NCBI GenBank assembly: GCA_015228995.1
Contig: JADGCM010000033.1
Location: 1 to 14,090 of the forward strand
Reading direction: 5' to 3'
DNA from: Magnetococcales bacterium
Lineage (GTDB): Bacteria > Pseudomonadota > Magnetococcia > Magnetococcales > JADGCH01
Length of the DNA stretch: 14,090 nt
The translations under genes and the position numbers were made by a program. The notes beneath the pieces are model-generated. The model was given only the letters and a program-made list of their open reading frames with translations. It did not search any database and was not told the DNA's origin. Positions 1 through 6,559 of this stretch are shown in pieces; positions within the stretch are counted from its first letter, which is position 1, and each line of letters opens with the position of its first letter.

Positions 1-1
1 A

Positions 2-1423
2 GCTGGCTTCCAAGCCTTTTGCTTTGCCTCTAGTCACCAGCTGCTACTGCATCTTGATCAGCAGCCAGCCGATTTGGTGATTACCGATGTGATTATGCCA
101 TCTGGTTCTGGGCTGGATCTGCTCCAAACCATCAAATCACGCTATCCACTGCTGCCAGTGATCGTTATGACCGCCCAAAGCACCCTGCGTCATGCTGTAC
201 AAAGTTTTGAGCGCGGCGCCTTTGAATATCTGCCCAAGCCGTTTGATATTAACGATTTAGTCGACTTGGTCCACCGCGCCCTAGAGTCGGTCGGTACGGT
301 AAGCCAGCAAAAATCAGCAACAGCGGCCATGGAACGGTTCGGCGGCATCATCGGCTCTTCGCGTGCGATGCAGGATCTATTTCGCACCATTGGCCGCCTC
401 TCTAATTCCGAGGTGACGGTGCTGATTCATGGCGAATCGGGCACCGGCAAAGAGCTAGTGGCCCACGCCATCCACGCCCATAGCCCAAGACGTCATGCCC
501 CCTTTATCGCCATCAACATGGCCGCTCTGCCACGAAATTTGATCGAAAGTGAGCTATTCGGTCATGAAAAGGGGGCTTTCACCGGCGCCATTGCCCGCCG
601 CCCAGGCCACTTTGAACAAGCCCGCAGTGGCACCCTGTTCCTTGATGAGATTGGCGATATGCCCATTGAGGCCCAGACACGACTGCTACGCGTCTTGCAA
701 GATGGCACCTATACCCGCGTCGGCGGCACGCAGACCATTCGCAGTGACGTCCGCATCATTACCGCTACCCATCAAGATCTGCGCAAAGCGATCACCGATG
801 GCCGTTTTCGTGAAGACCTATTCTATCGGCTAAATGTCATTCCAGTGACGGTTCCCTCTTTGCGCTGCCGACGAGAAGACATTCCGCTCTTGGCCGACTA
901 TTTCCTCGATAAATCGGCACAAGCTCTGTCGTTACCAGCGAAACGACTCACCCCAGCGGCCTTAGAACGCCTGATCCGCTACGACTGGCCCGGCAACGTG
1001 CGCGAATTGGAGAATTTAGTCCACCGTCTCACCGTTCTCATACCGGACGAACTGATTGAGGAAGAGGCAATCCCCTTGCCAGAACCAGCTTCCAACGCCA
1101 CTGCCGAACAGCAGTGGTCCGCTACACAACTTCCCCCTGCGCCATCGGAATCAGCCCCTACGACTCATCCAACCACACCGCAGCGCTCGATAGAACAGGT
1201 CGTTAATCAAATGCTTGATATTTATCTAAACCCAACCCATCAGACTGAATACGCCCCTCGTGGGCTATACGACCAGATTATCCAACAGGTTGAAAGGCCG
1301 CTACTGACCAAAATATTGCGTGAAACGGGGGGAAATCAGTTTCGCGCTGCCAACCTGCTGGGGATCAACCGCAACACCTTGCGCAAAAAAATCCATGTGC
1401 TCAATTTACAAATTAAAAAATAA
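2..1423 (+). CDS. ntrC: Nitrogen regulation response regulator NtrC (NR(I)), 5' partial
   Basis: Sigma-54-dependent transcription activator of the two-component NtrB/NtrC nitrogen system; phosphorylation lets it form a AAA+ oligomer that opens sigma-54 promoters. The reading frame runs in from the left edge, so the start and about 25 residues of the receiver domain are missing. The likely phospho-acceptor Asp is codon 86-88, in LVITDVIMP. The AAA+ domain shows Walker A GESGTGKE (431-454), the sigma-54 contact loop GAFTGA (572-589) and Walker B GTLFLDEIGD (629-658). A Pro/Thr-rich linker follows (about 1080-1210), then a Fis-type helix-turn-helix (about 1331-1393) with the NRNTLRKKI recognition helix. 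This C-terminus is NtrC-like; NtrX proteins end in a different HTH. The visible part is 473 residues, so the full length is near 500. ntrB would be expected just upstream, outside the window. Downstream atpI starts 102 bases later and looks like a separate unit. Confidence 0.85.
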   Translation, partial: AGFQAFCFASSHQLLLHLDQQPADLVITDVIMPSGSGLDLLQTIKSRYPLLPVIVMTAQSTLRHAVQSFERGAFEYLPKPFDINDLVDLVHRALESVGTVSQQKSATAAMERFGGIIGSSRAMQDLFRTIGRLSNSEVTVLIHGESGTGKELVAHAIHAHSPRRHAPFIAINMAALPRNLIESELFGHEKGAFTGAIARRPGHFEQARSGTLFLDEIGDMPIEAQTRLLRVLQDGTYTRVGGTQTIRSDVRIITATHQDLRKAITDGRFREDLFYRLNVIPVTVPSLRCRREDIPLLADYFLDKSAQALSLPAKRLTPAALERLIRYDWPGNVRELENLVHRLTVLIPDELIEEEAIPLPEPASNATAEQQWSATQLPPAPSESAPTTHPTTPQRSIEQVVNQMLDIYLNPTHQTEYAPRGLYDQIIQQVERPLLTKILRETGGNQFRAANLLGINRNTLRKKIHVLNLQIKK

Positions 1424-1434
1424 CGGGTTTGGTG

Positions 1435-1464
1435 TTGACATTGCCCCCTTGTTTCAGCTAAATA
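1435..1464 (+). promoter_or_regulatory. Candidate sigma-70 promoter for the F0 operon
   Basis: A perfect TTGACA at 1435-1440 is followed after 17-18 bases by CTAAATA (1458-1464), a weak -10 match. It lies in the only gap between ntrC and atpI and points at atpI. A small hairpin (GTGGG at 1471-1475, CCCAC at 1480-1484) follows in the leader and has no T-run, so it does not look like an ntrC terminator. The poor -10 keeps confidence low. Confidence 0.35.
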
Positions 1465-1525
1465 GTGGCGGTGGGGTCGCCCACATTAAGAATGCGCTGG
1501 AGCTACAGGAGGACAGATTACCATC

Positions 1526-1732
1526 ATGCAACCCCACTCTGGAATGAGTTTAGCGCTGCGTTTGGGGGTGGAGTTGGTGACCGCTGTGCTGATCGGCGTC
1601 GCCATTGGCTATATGCTGGATCGGTTTTTCGCTAGTACGCCATGGATGATTGCCCTGTTTTCCCTGTTTGGAGTTATCGCTGGGTTTCGCAATATGTACC
1701 GTGCTGCGTCGTCTATACCGCCAATGCCGTAG
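1526..1732 (+). CDS. atpI: ATP synthase accessory protein AtpI (AtpQ-like)
   Basis: Small inner-membrane protein at the head of the F0 operon; the family is linked to assembly of the c-ring and, in some members, Mg2+ movement. The 68 residues hold two hydrophobic segments (about 14-31 and 40-56) separated by a short charged turn, GYMLDRFF. The second helix ends AGFRNMYRA, the usual AtpI finish. The start ATG has AGGAGG 13 bases upstream; a second ATG at 1544 is possible but lacks a better ribosome site. The protein is at the short end for the family, which often carries a longer charged N-terminal tail. It precedes atpB by 50 bases, the classical order. Confidence 0.8.
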   Translation: MQPHSGMSLALRLGVELVTAVLIGVAIGYMLDRFFASTPWMIALFSLFGVIAGFRNMYRAASSIPPMP

Positions 1733-1782
1733 CTGCGGCGTGCCATTAGAATCGTCAGTTGAAGAGGGGGAGTAAAGCCATC

Positions 1783-2574
1783 ATGTTTGCCTTGACTGCA
1801 ACAGCAGCCGCGACCACAGCCGTCCATGCAGCGGCATCTTCGGCACCTAAAATGGATCCTCTACACCACTTCCAGGTGATAAAAATTATACCGATCTCCT
1901 TGTTCGGTATTGATCTTTCCATCTCTAATTCAGTACTGTGGATGTGGATCGCCATGGCGTTGGCTTTCTTCTGTTTTCGCTTTGCCCTGCGCCAGCCGTC
2001 TATCGTCCCAGGACGGGCACAGAGCCTAGCAGAGGCTGGTTTTCAGTTTATCGACGATATCGTCAACGAGACCATTGGCCACGATGGTAAGCAGTTCTTT
2101 CCCTACATTTTTACCCTGTTTTTTACCATTTTGTTTTGTAACTTGACCGGATTGATCCCTGGTTCCTTCACGGCCACCTCACAGATCATCGTCACTGGGA
2201 CCTTTGCTATGGGGGTGTTTATCTTCTCGACGCTACTCGGCTTTTACCGCCACGGGGCCCATTTTCTCCATTTTTTTGTCCCGTCTGGATTGCCGATCGC
2301 GCTGCTGCCGCTGATGGTGCCAATTGAAATCATTTCCTATCTAGCTAGGCCTGTTTCCCTGTCCGTGCGCCTGTTCGCCAATATGACGGCTGGCCACACC
2401 TTGTTGGCAGTGCTGTTCTTCTTCACGGCTACCTTGCCCTGGTTTGGTGCTTGGCTGCCGTTCGGATTTACCGTCATCTTTACCGGAGTCGAGATTTTTA
2501 TTGGGCTGATTCAAGCCTATATTTTCACTATTCTAACTTGTGTCTATATCAACGATGCGTTGCACATGCATTGA
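1783..2574 (+). CDS. atpB: F0F1 ATP synthase subunit a
   Basis: Membrane stator subunit that forms the two proton half-channels against the c-ring. Starting at 1783 the protein has 263 residues with several hydrophobic helices. The essential Arg lies in SVRLFANMTAGH (Arg196), and the last helix carries the conserved GVEIFIGLIQAYIF. The ATG at 1783 is chosen because GAGGGGGAG sits 8-15 bases upstream; an in-frame TTG at 1759 would place that ribosome site inside the gene. An ATG at 1852 (MDPLHHF) is nearer the usual start of alphaproteobacterial AtpB but has no ribosome site. The resulting Ala/Thr-rich 23-residue N-terminal extension could be a signal-like leader. Second gene of atpI-atpB-atpE-atpF. 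Confidence 0.93.
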   Translation: MFALTATAAATTAVHAAASSAPKMDPLHHFQVIKIIPISLFGIDLSISNSVLWMWIAMALAFFCFRFALRQPSIVPGRAQSLAEAGFQFIDDIVNETIGHDGKQFFPYIFTLFFTILFCNLTGLIPGSFTATSQIIVTGTFAMGVFIFSTLLGFYRHGAHFLHFFVPSGLPIALLPLMVPIEIISYLARPVSLSVRLFANMTAGHTLLAVLFFFTATLPWFGAWLPFGFTVIFTGVEIFIGLIQAYIFTILTCVYINDALHMH

Positions 2575-2610
2575 TTGATTCGGTCTTAATTTTAGCTTGA
2601 GGAGTGTGTT

Positions 2611-2838
2611 ATGGAAAGTCTCTCTGCATCCCTAATTGGTATGGGGCTGGCGGCCGCTGGTTTCGCCGGTTCTGGTGTTGGCCTAGGCCTCGTGTTTGGC
2701 AAAACCATTGAGGCCATTGCCAGACAGCCGGGTGCTGAATCCCAAGTCTCTAAATATCTCTGGATTGGTGCCGCTTTCGTCGAAGCTATTGCCCTCTACG
2801 GCTTGGTCATCGCCTTCATCATCATGGGGAAAGGCTGA
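2611..2838 (+). CDS. atpE: F0F1 ATP synthase subunit c
   Basis: Proteolipid subunit of the rotating c-ring. The 75 residues form a helical hairpin. Helix 1 carries the glycine packing motif GxGxGxG (Gly20 to Gly26), the polar loop is Arg38-Gln39-Pro40, and helix 2 holds the ion-binding Glu58 in AFVEAIALYG. The residue after Glu58 is Ala rather than the Ser/Thr seen in sodium-binding rings, so a proton ring is inferred. The start has GAGGAG 8 bases upstream. It lies 36 bases after atpB and 7 bases before atpF. Confidence 0.95.
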   Translation: MESLSASLIGMGLAAAGFAGSGVGLGLVFGKTIEAIARQPGAESQVSKYLWIGAAFVEAIALYGLVIAFIIMGKG

Positions 2839-2845
2839 TCACGCC

Positions 2846-3436
2846 ATGATCGAGGCTCTACTCATCCCGATCGCCCAAGCCGCAACCGGTGGTGCTACGG
2901 ACGGACACCCGCCATCCTCTGGTCTGCCACAGTTCGACACCTCTACTTTTAGCTCGCAGACATTTTGGAGTATTGTCTCGTTTCTCATCCTGGTCGCCCT
3001 GCTGAACAAGTATGTCATTCCGGCCATCCGTAACATCTTGGATGCTCGTAGTAAGAGCATCCAAGAGGATATCAACGGCGCCAAACAGTCTCGGGTGGAC
3101 GCTGACAAGGCACTTGCGGAGTACCGCCGACTCATTAGCACGGCTAGAGAATCGGCGGCACAGATCATGGACGAGACCAGGCGAGAGGCCATTGCCTATC
3201 GCGATAACGCCTTAAAAACCCTCGAAGAGGAGAGCGCCCGCAAAAAAGCAGTGGTCATGGAAGAAATTGAGCAGAGCAAACGCGCCGCCATGCAGGAAAT
3301 CGCAACCCATGCCGTTGAGATTGCCCTGTTGGCCACCGAGAAACTGCTCGCGAAAAGCGTCACCGCAGCAGACGCCAACCAAATGGTGGATGAAGCCATC
3401 CGGCAAATGGGGCAGCAGCGGCCGATTATCCATTAG
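2846..3436 (+). CDS. atpF: F0F1 ATP synthase subunit b (b/b' type)
   Basis: Peripheral stalk subunit linking subunit a to F1. The 196 residues begin with a Gly/Pro-rich stretch ending FDTSTFSSQTFW, continue with one membrane helix (about 41-60), then a long charged coiled coil typical of b subunits (IRNILDARSKSIQED onward). The PQFDTSTFSSQTFW lead-in resembles the b' subunit of alphaproteobacteria and phototrophs, where b' is normally followed by a second b gene. Here no second b gene follows; the next gene is hemL on the other strand. The ATG at 2846 is used because it begins 7 bases after the atpE stop and has GGGGAAAGG upstream; an earlier in-frame opening would run through atpE. Confidence 0.88.
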   Translation: MIEALLIPIAQAATGGATDGHPPSSGLPQFDTSTFSSQTFWSIVSFLILVALLNKYVIPAIRNILDARSKSIQEDINGAKQSRVDADKALAEYRRLISTARESAAQIMDETRREAIAYRDNALKTLEEESARKKAVVMEEIEQSKRAAMQEIATHAVEIALLATEKLLAKSVTAADANQMVDEAIRQMGQQRPIIH

Positions 3437-3445
3437 CCTACATTC

Positions 3446-3488
3446 CCCCCTCACCCCCTGAACCCCTCCCCCACAAGGGGGAGAGGAG
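3446..3488. repeat. C/G-rich palindromic intergenic repeat
   Basis: A run of C-rich blocks (3445-3472) leads into a stem CTCCCCC (3466-3472), loop ACAA, GGGGGAG (3477-3483), with two more pairs after one mismatch. The layout, C-rich direct blocks followed by a C-stem/G-stem hairpin, matches a style of dispersed extragenic palindrome common in many proteobacterial genomes. It sits between the convergent ends of atpF and hemL. There is no T-run on either side, so it is not a standard intrinsic terminator, although it could still block or stabilise both transcripts. Confidence 0.55.
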
Positions 3489-3521
3489 CAGGTAGCTTCG
3501 AATAAGAGGCGAACGGTGTGT

Positions 3522-4802
3522 TTATAATCGTTTAACGGCTCGTTGCGTCGCTGTGATCGTTGCCTCAATGATTGCAGCGTCATGACAGGCCGACACAAAG
3601 CCCGCCTCAAAACGACTGGGGGCCAGATAGACCCCCTCCTCCAGCATGGCATGGAACCAACGATTGAAACGTGCTCCGTCACATGCGGTCGCATCGTCCA
3701 TATTGGTAATTGTCGTACGCTCGGTGAAAAAAAGTCCAAACATTGAGCCGACACCGTAGCTCTGATGAGCGATGCCGTGTTGCCGCAGCACCGCACCAAT
3801 CCCCTCTAACAACTGCTGGGTGTGTGCCTCCAGCCGCTCGAAAAATCCCACCTCGGTAATGATCTGCAACATCGCTAAACCGGCCGCTGTCGCTAATGGA
3901 TTCCCCGATAGTGTCCCCGCCTGATAAACCGGCCCAGCCGGAGCCATCTGCTCCATTAAATCGCGCCTACCGCCATAAGCACCCATCGGCAAGCCACCAC
4001 CAATCACCTTGCCTAACGTGGTCAGGTCCGGGGTAACCCCATAGAGTCCCTGAGCACCCGCCAAGGCGACCCGAAAGCCAGTCATCACCTCGTCAAAAAT
4101 CAATAGGCTACCATATTGCGAGCACAGCCGCCTCAACCCAGCCAGAAAGCCAGGCTGCGGCAGCACACAGCCCATATTACCCGCTACCGGTTCAACGATT
4201 ACAGCGGCAATCTGGTGGGGATGTTGCTCAAACAACCGCTCCACGGCGGCCAAATCGTTATAGGGCAATGTCAAGGTATCACGTGCCGTCCCGACCGTCA
4301 CCCCAGGCGAGGAGGGGACCCCAAAAGTGGCCGCCCCCGATCCCGCCGCCACTAACAGACTATCGCCATGACCATGGTAACAGCCCTGAAATTTGACAAT
4401 CGCATCGCGCCCAGTAACCGCCCGCGCCAGACGCAAGGCACTCATGGTCGCTTCCGTACCAGAATTAACCAACCGGACCATCTCAATGGAAGGCACGAGT
4501 TGAATAATCTGCTCCGCTAGCTCCACCTCTGCCTCAGTGGGAGCACCGAACGATGTACCACGACTGGCCGCCTGTTGTATCGCAGCCACCACCTGTGGAT
4601 GCGCATGGCCAGCAATCATCGGCCCCCACGATGCCACATAGTCGATATAACGCTTGCCATCGACATCGGTTACGTAAGGACCTTGAGCATGGGCAATAAA
4701 GGGCGGGGTCCCGCCCACAGCCTTGAAAGCTCGCACCGGACTATTGACACCGCCGGGGATACTCCTCTGGGCTCGGTCAAACAACTCTTCTGTACGATTC
4801 AT
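3522..4802 (-). CDS. hemL: Glutamate-1-semialdehyde 2,1-aminomutase
   Basis: PLP enzyme that turns glutamate-1-semialdehyde into 5-aminolevulinate, the committed step of the C5 tetrapyrrole route (after GltX and HemA). The 426 residues match the family length. The N-terminus has the signature SIPGGVNSPVRAF, followed by the PLP-phosphate site NSGTEA (about 113-118) and FDEVMTGFR around Asp237. The Schiff-base lysine is Lys265 in TTLGKVIGGG. The start ATG has AGGAG nine bases upstream. Its presence implies haem is made from glutamate; typical alphaproteobacteria use HemA-type ALA synthase (C4 route) instead, so this leans towards a deep or non-typical lineage. Divergent from the cytochrome c gene, which needs haem. 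Confidence 0.96.
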   Translation of the reverse strand: MNRTEELFDRAQRSIPGGVNSPVRAFKAVGGTPPFIAHAQGPYVTDVDGKRYIDYVASWGPMIAGHAHPQVVAAIQQAASRGTSFGAPTEAEVELAEQIIQLVPSIEMVRLVNSGTEATMSALRLARAVTGRDAIVKFQGCYHGHGDSLLVAAGSGAATFGVPSSPGVTVGTARDTLTLPYNDLAAVERLFEQHPHQIAAVIVEPVAGNMGCVLPQPGFLAGLRRLCSQYGSLLIFDEVMTGFRVALAGAQGLYGVTPDLTTLGKVIGGGLPMGAYGGRRDLMEQMAPAGPVYQAGTLSGNPLATAAGLAMLQIITEVGFFERLEAHTQQLLEGIGAVLRQHGIAHQSYGVGSMFGLFFTERTTITNMDDATACDGARFNRWFHAMLEEGVYLAPSRFEAGFVSACHDAAIIEATITATQRAVKRL

Positions 4803-4829
4803 GCTACTTGTCTCCTACTTTCCACAAAT

Positions 4830-4858
4830 TTTATAGAGTAGACTCATAGAGATTGATT
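4830..4858 (-). promoter_or_regulatory. Possible hemL promoter
   Basis: On the minus strand a TATAAA -10 element lies at 4835-4830, about 28 bases before the hemL start codon. No convincing -35 is found at the right distance (AATCAA at 4858-4853). The region is A/T-rich compared with its surroundings. Weak call based mainly on position. Confidence 0.22.
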
Positions 4859-4886
4859 GACACAACTCCGCGTATGCGTTTAATAT
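4857..4886 (+). promoter_or_regulatory. Candidate sigma-70 promoter for cytochrome c-ihfA
   Basis: TTGACA (4857-4862), an 18-base spacer and TAATAT (4881-4886) point at the cytochrome gene. The -35 is perfect and the -10 matches four of six. It would give a leader of roughly 55 bases before the ATG at 4950. The possible hemL promoter lies back to back with it, so the two divergent transcripts may share regulation. Confidence 0.5.
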
Positions 4887-4949
4887 ATCACACGAGACAT
4901 GACTAGTCTGTAACTAACGACATTTGGGATGTTTTTCAGGTTTGAGGTC

Positions 4950-5426
4950 ATGAATAAAATTTCCGTTAGATGGCCATTATTGGTGATCACCCTGCTGTTG
5001 CTGCCAATCCCTTCCGTGCCGGCAGCGCCGACAGCGCCAGCAACAGGAGAATCGCCTCATCTGTCTCGGGTGAATTATTTTCAGAAGCAACTGCCCGGCG
5101 ATTACGTCGGGATGCAGAACCCGCTGACCTCTAGCCGGGAACAACAAGACCAGGGGCAACGCCTATTCGACGGTTACTGTGCCAGCTGCCACGGCTTTGG
5201 CGGTGTTGGCAAGGGGATAGAGGGAGAGCGGTTGGCCGTAGAACCGGCGCAGTTGCCGCGTGCAGCTCAGGGGGTATTTCCGTCGGACCGAGACAGCTAC
5301 CTATACTGGACTATTTCAGAAGGTGGCGTCCCCGTCCACTCGCCGATGCCGCCCTTCAAAGATGTACTCGCCAGCCAACAAATCTGGCAGATCATCCTCT
5401 ACATCAATACAATCGCCTATTTTTAG
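4950..5426 (+). CDS. Exported mono-haem class I cytochrome c
   Basis: Small electron carrier expected in the periplasm or anchored in the inner membrane. From the ATG at 4950 (158 residues) it starts with a basic tip MNKISVRW and a hydrophobic core ending near PSVPAAP, a good Sec signal peptide. The haem motif CASCH is Cys77, Cys80, His81. The likely axial Met133 lies in SPMPPFKDVL, followed by the usual terminal helix IWQIILYINTI. An upstream in-frame ATG at 4929 would put seven extra residues before the signal peptide; 4950 is preferred because GAGG lies just before it. The redox partner cannot be told from sequence. ihfA follows 17 bases later, so the two genes are probably co-transcribed. 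Confidence 0.88.
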   Translation: MNKISVRWPLLVITLLLLPIPSVPAAPTAPATGESPHLSRVNYFQKQLPGDYVGMQNPLTSSREQQDQGQRLFDGYCASCHGFGGVGKGIEGERLAVEPAQLPRAAQGVFPSDRDSYLYWTISEGGVPVHSPMPPFKDVLASQQIWQIILYINTIAYF

Positions 5427-5443
5427 CTGACGGGGAGATCGTT

Positions 5444-5752
5444 ATGACCAAGTCGGACATCGTTGAAACATTGCACAAAAAAACCGGCGTTCCCAGGCGG
5501 AATGCTATGCAGATCGTCGAGACCTTCTTCGAAATCATCCGCGAGCAATTGGAACAACACGAAGAGGTCAAATTAGCCGGATTCGGCAACTTCTCAACAC
5601 GCAAAAAAGGGTCACGACTGGGTCGAAACCCAAGGACCATGCAGGAGGTCGAGATCTCGCAGCGCGACGTCGTCTCCTTCCACCCCAGCCACATCTTACG
5701 GGCAAAGGTGGACCCTCACCATGGAACCACCCATGATGACGCCCCCGCCTGA
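5444..5752 (+). CDS. ihfA: Integration host factor alpha-type DNA-binding protein
   Basis: Member of the HU/IHF family of small DNA-bending proteins, 102 residues. The dimerisation half is followed by VKLAGFGNFSTRKK and the DNA-binding arm with GRNPRT; the Pro of this arm is the residue that intercalates into DNA in IHF. The C-terminal helix is longer and more polar than in HU (DPHHGTTHDDAPA tail). The GFGNFSTRKKGSRLGRNP pattern favours IHF alpha over HU or IHF beta, though assignment within the family is not certain. GGGGAG lies about 7 bases before the ATG. It is the second gene of a probable two-gene unit with cytochrome c. IHF assists sigma-54 activators in general, and ntrC is in this window, but no direct link is shown. 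Confidence 0.8.
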   Translation: MTKSDIVETLHKKTGVPRRNAMQIVETFFEIIREQLEQHEEVKLAGFGNFSTRKKGSRLGRNPRTMQEVEISQRDVVSFHPSHILRAKVDPHHGTTHDDAPA

Positions 5753-5762
5753 CCTAGCGCAC

Positions 5763-5802
5763 ATGAAGCCCCCCGCAGCCGTGAGCTGGGTAAGGGCTTC
5801 AT
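5763..5802 (+). terminator. Hairpin after ihfA, possible terminator
   Basis: A nine-base perfect stem ATGAAGCCC (5763-5771) and GGGCTTCAT (5794-5802) encloses a small inner hairpin CAGC/GCTG (5776-5779 and 5785-5788). It starts 10 bases after the ihfA stop. The downstream sequence has only a short T-run (about 5819-5823), so termination efficiency is uncertain. The same stem would also sit just downstream of the minus-strand small gene ending at 5821, so it could serve both. Confidence 0.45.
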
Positions 5803-5820
5803 GAAGGTCGTTCAGTTGCT

Positions 5821-6135
5821 TTAAGCATATAGCTCCAATCTGCTTTGTCCGGTGTCCAAAGGGTATCTCACATCCGCTGGTGGTGGGTAATTTCCGCCAC
5901 TTGGCCGTTTTCGGTCGATGTTAGGTGGCAGCGCTTCTAAAGTCTGGTCCACCAACTTGCGGATCGCTCTACCAACAGATTCCGGCAGGTCAAGCGTAAA
6001 GGCGCTCTCCCACTGATTGGAGCTCTCGTCATGATCCGGTGCCAGCGCACCGCTCCTTCTTGTTCTGGCGTAGCTAGCAACAGCCGTCGTGTTATAGCGA
6101 ATGGAAGCTGCCATTGCATAGACAGAGTCCACCAT
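5821..6135 (-). CDS. Small protein of unknown function
   Basis: I do not recognise this 104-residue protein. The start at 6135 is chosen because a strong AAAGGGGG ribosome site lies six bases before the ATG; the open frame extends to a TTG at 6192 without a ribosome site. The N-terminus MVDSVYAMAASIRYNTTAV is mildly amphipathic and has no signal peptide. The middle is polar (DHDESSNQWES), then a predicted helix LPESVGRAIRKLVDQTLEAL, and the C-terminus is Pro/Gly-rich, ending RLELYA. Third-position choice looks coding on this strand, and no better frame covers the region. It stands alone, convergent with ihfA and divergent from the cadherin-like gene. It might be a lineage-specific gene; a spurious frame cannot be ruled out. 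Confidence 0.5.
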   Translation of the reverse strand: MVDSVYAMAASIRYNTTAVASYARTRRSGALAPDHDESSNQWESAFTLDLPESVGRAIRKLVDQTLEALPPNIDRKRPSGGNYPPPADVRYPLDTGQSRLELYA

Positions 6136-6434
6136 TTTGCGCCCCCTTTCCAGCATTGAATCACATCTAATTTTGATTTTTAAGGAGACCAATCCGGTCG
6201 AGATCGTCTCTTCCTATGCCTATAGATCGACCCAATCATCAACTGACTTTGCTGAAAAATTACCATCAATCCAGCAAAAATAAGTTAAGAAGCGGCTGAA
6301 AATGCCGACTTGCTCAATATCGCCTTGACAATAGGCCCCATTCTCAGTTAAGAGTTTATTAGGCCCCAAGGGGGAAATTCAATTGGACGAACGGGAGGAT
6401 ATCTAATGCCCAGTTAGCGGAAAATCCCAGGGGT

Positions 6435-6453
6435 GTGGGGACAGAGTCCCCAT
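6435..6453. repeat. Short perfect hairpin, possible dispersed repeat
   Basis: GGGGAC (6437-6442), loop AGA, GTCCCC (6446-6451), extended by one T-A and one G-T pair. The context, with an AAAATCCCAGGGGTGTG lead-in, looks like G-rich intergenic repeats seen in other bacterial genomes, but no second copy is present in the window. No T-run follows, so it is not a plain terminator. Confidence 0.35.
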
Positions 6454-6467
6454 GTTAGTTCAGGATC

Positions 6468-6487
6468 TCAGTAGCTATCAGTAGCTA
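6468..6487. repeat. Tandem 10-base repeat
   Basis: TCAGTAGCTA occurs twice head to tail (6468-6477, 6478-6487). Each copy contains the palindrome TAGCTA. It could be a slippage product or a pair of protein sites spaced one helical turn apart. Confidence 0.5.
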
Positions 6488-6522
6488 ATGGAAACTGCCG
6501 AAATCTCCAAATCACGCTGAGC

Positions 6523-6544
6523 TAACACACTTTTAACACGTTAA
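6523..6544 (+). promoter_or_regulatory. Operator-like repeats before the repeat protein gene
   Basis: TAACAC appears at 6523-6528 and again at 6534-6539, 11 bases apart. The second copy is part of an inverted repeat TTAAC-AC-GTTAA (6533-6544). The element ends 15 bases before the ATG at 6560, so a bound protein could block translation start or transcription. No regulator can be named. Confidence 0.3.
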
Positions 6545-6559
6545 GAAAAGGTGGCTGTT

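Larger units (their letters stand above)
6136..6559. other. Long non-coding stretch upstream of the repeat protein
   Basis: About 420 bases with no credible gene on either strand. It is richer in A/T than its surroundings and carries a short hairpin, a tandem 10-mer and TAACAC repeats, listed separately. No clear -35/-10 pair was found for the cadherin-like gene. It may hold the promoters of both flanking genes and a repeat remnant. Confidence 0.5.

Noticed and set aside
1471..1484. Terminator after ntrC
   Set aside because: The stem is only five pairs and no T-run follows.
2696..2845. Upstream extension of the b subunit through atpE
   Set aside because: It is an out-of-frame reading of atpE; the ATG at 2846 right after the atpE stop is the normal start.
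3212..3799. Minus-strand frame of 195 codons across the atpF-hemL junction
   Set aside because: It runs antisense to atpF, through the palindrome, and out of frame in hemL; no recognisable protein.
5753..5820. tRNA gene or attachment site after ihfA
   Set aside because: The hairpin has no cloverleaf arms, anticodon loop or CCA-like end.
5937..6164. Second minus-strand frame of 75 codons inside the small unknown gene
   Set aside because: It overlaps the better frame 5821-6135, which has the stronger ribosome site and a longer run.
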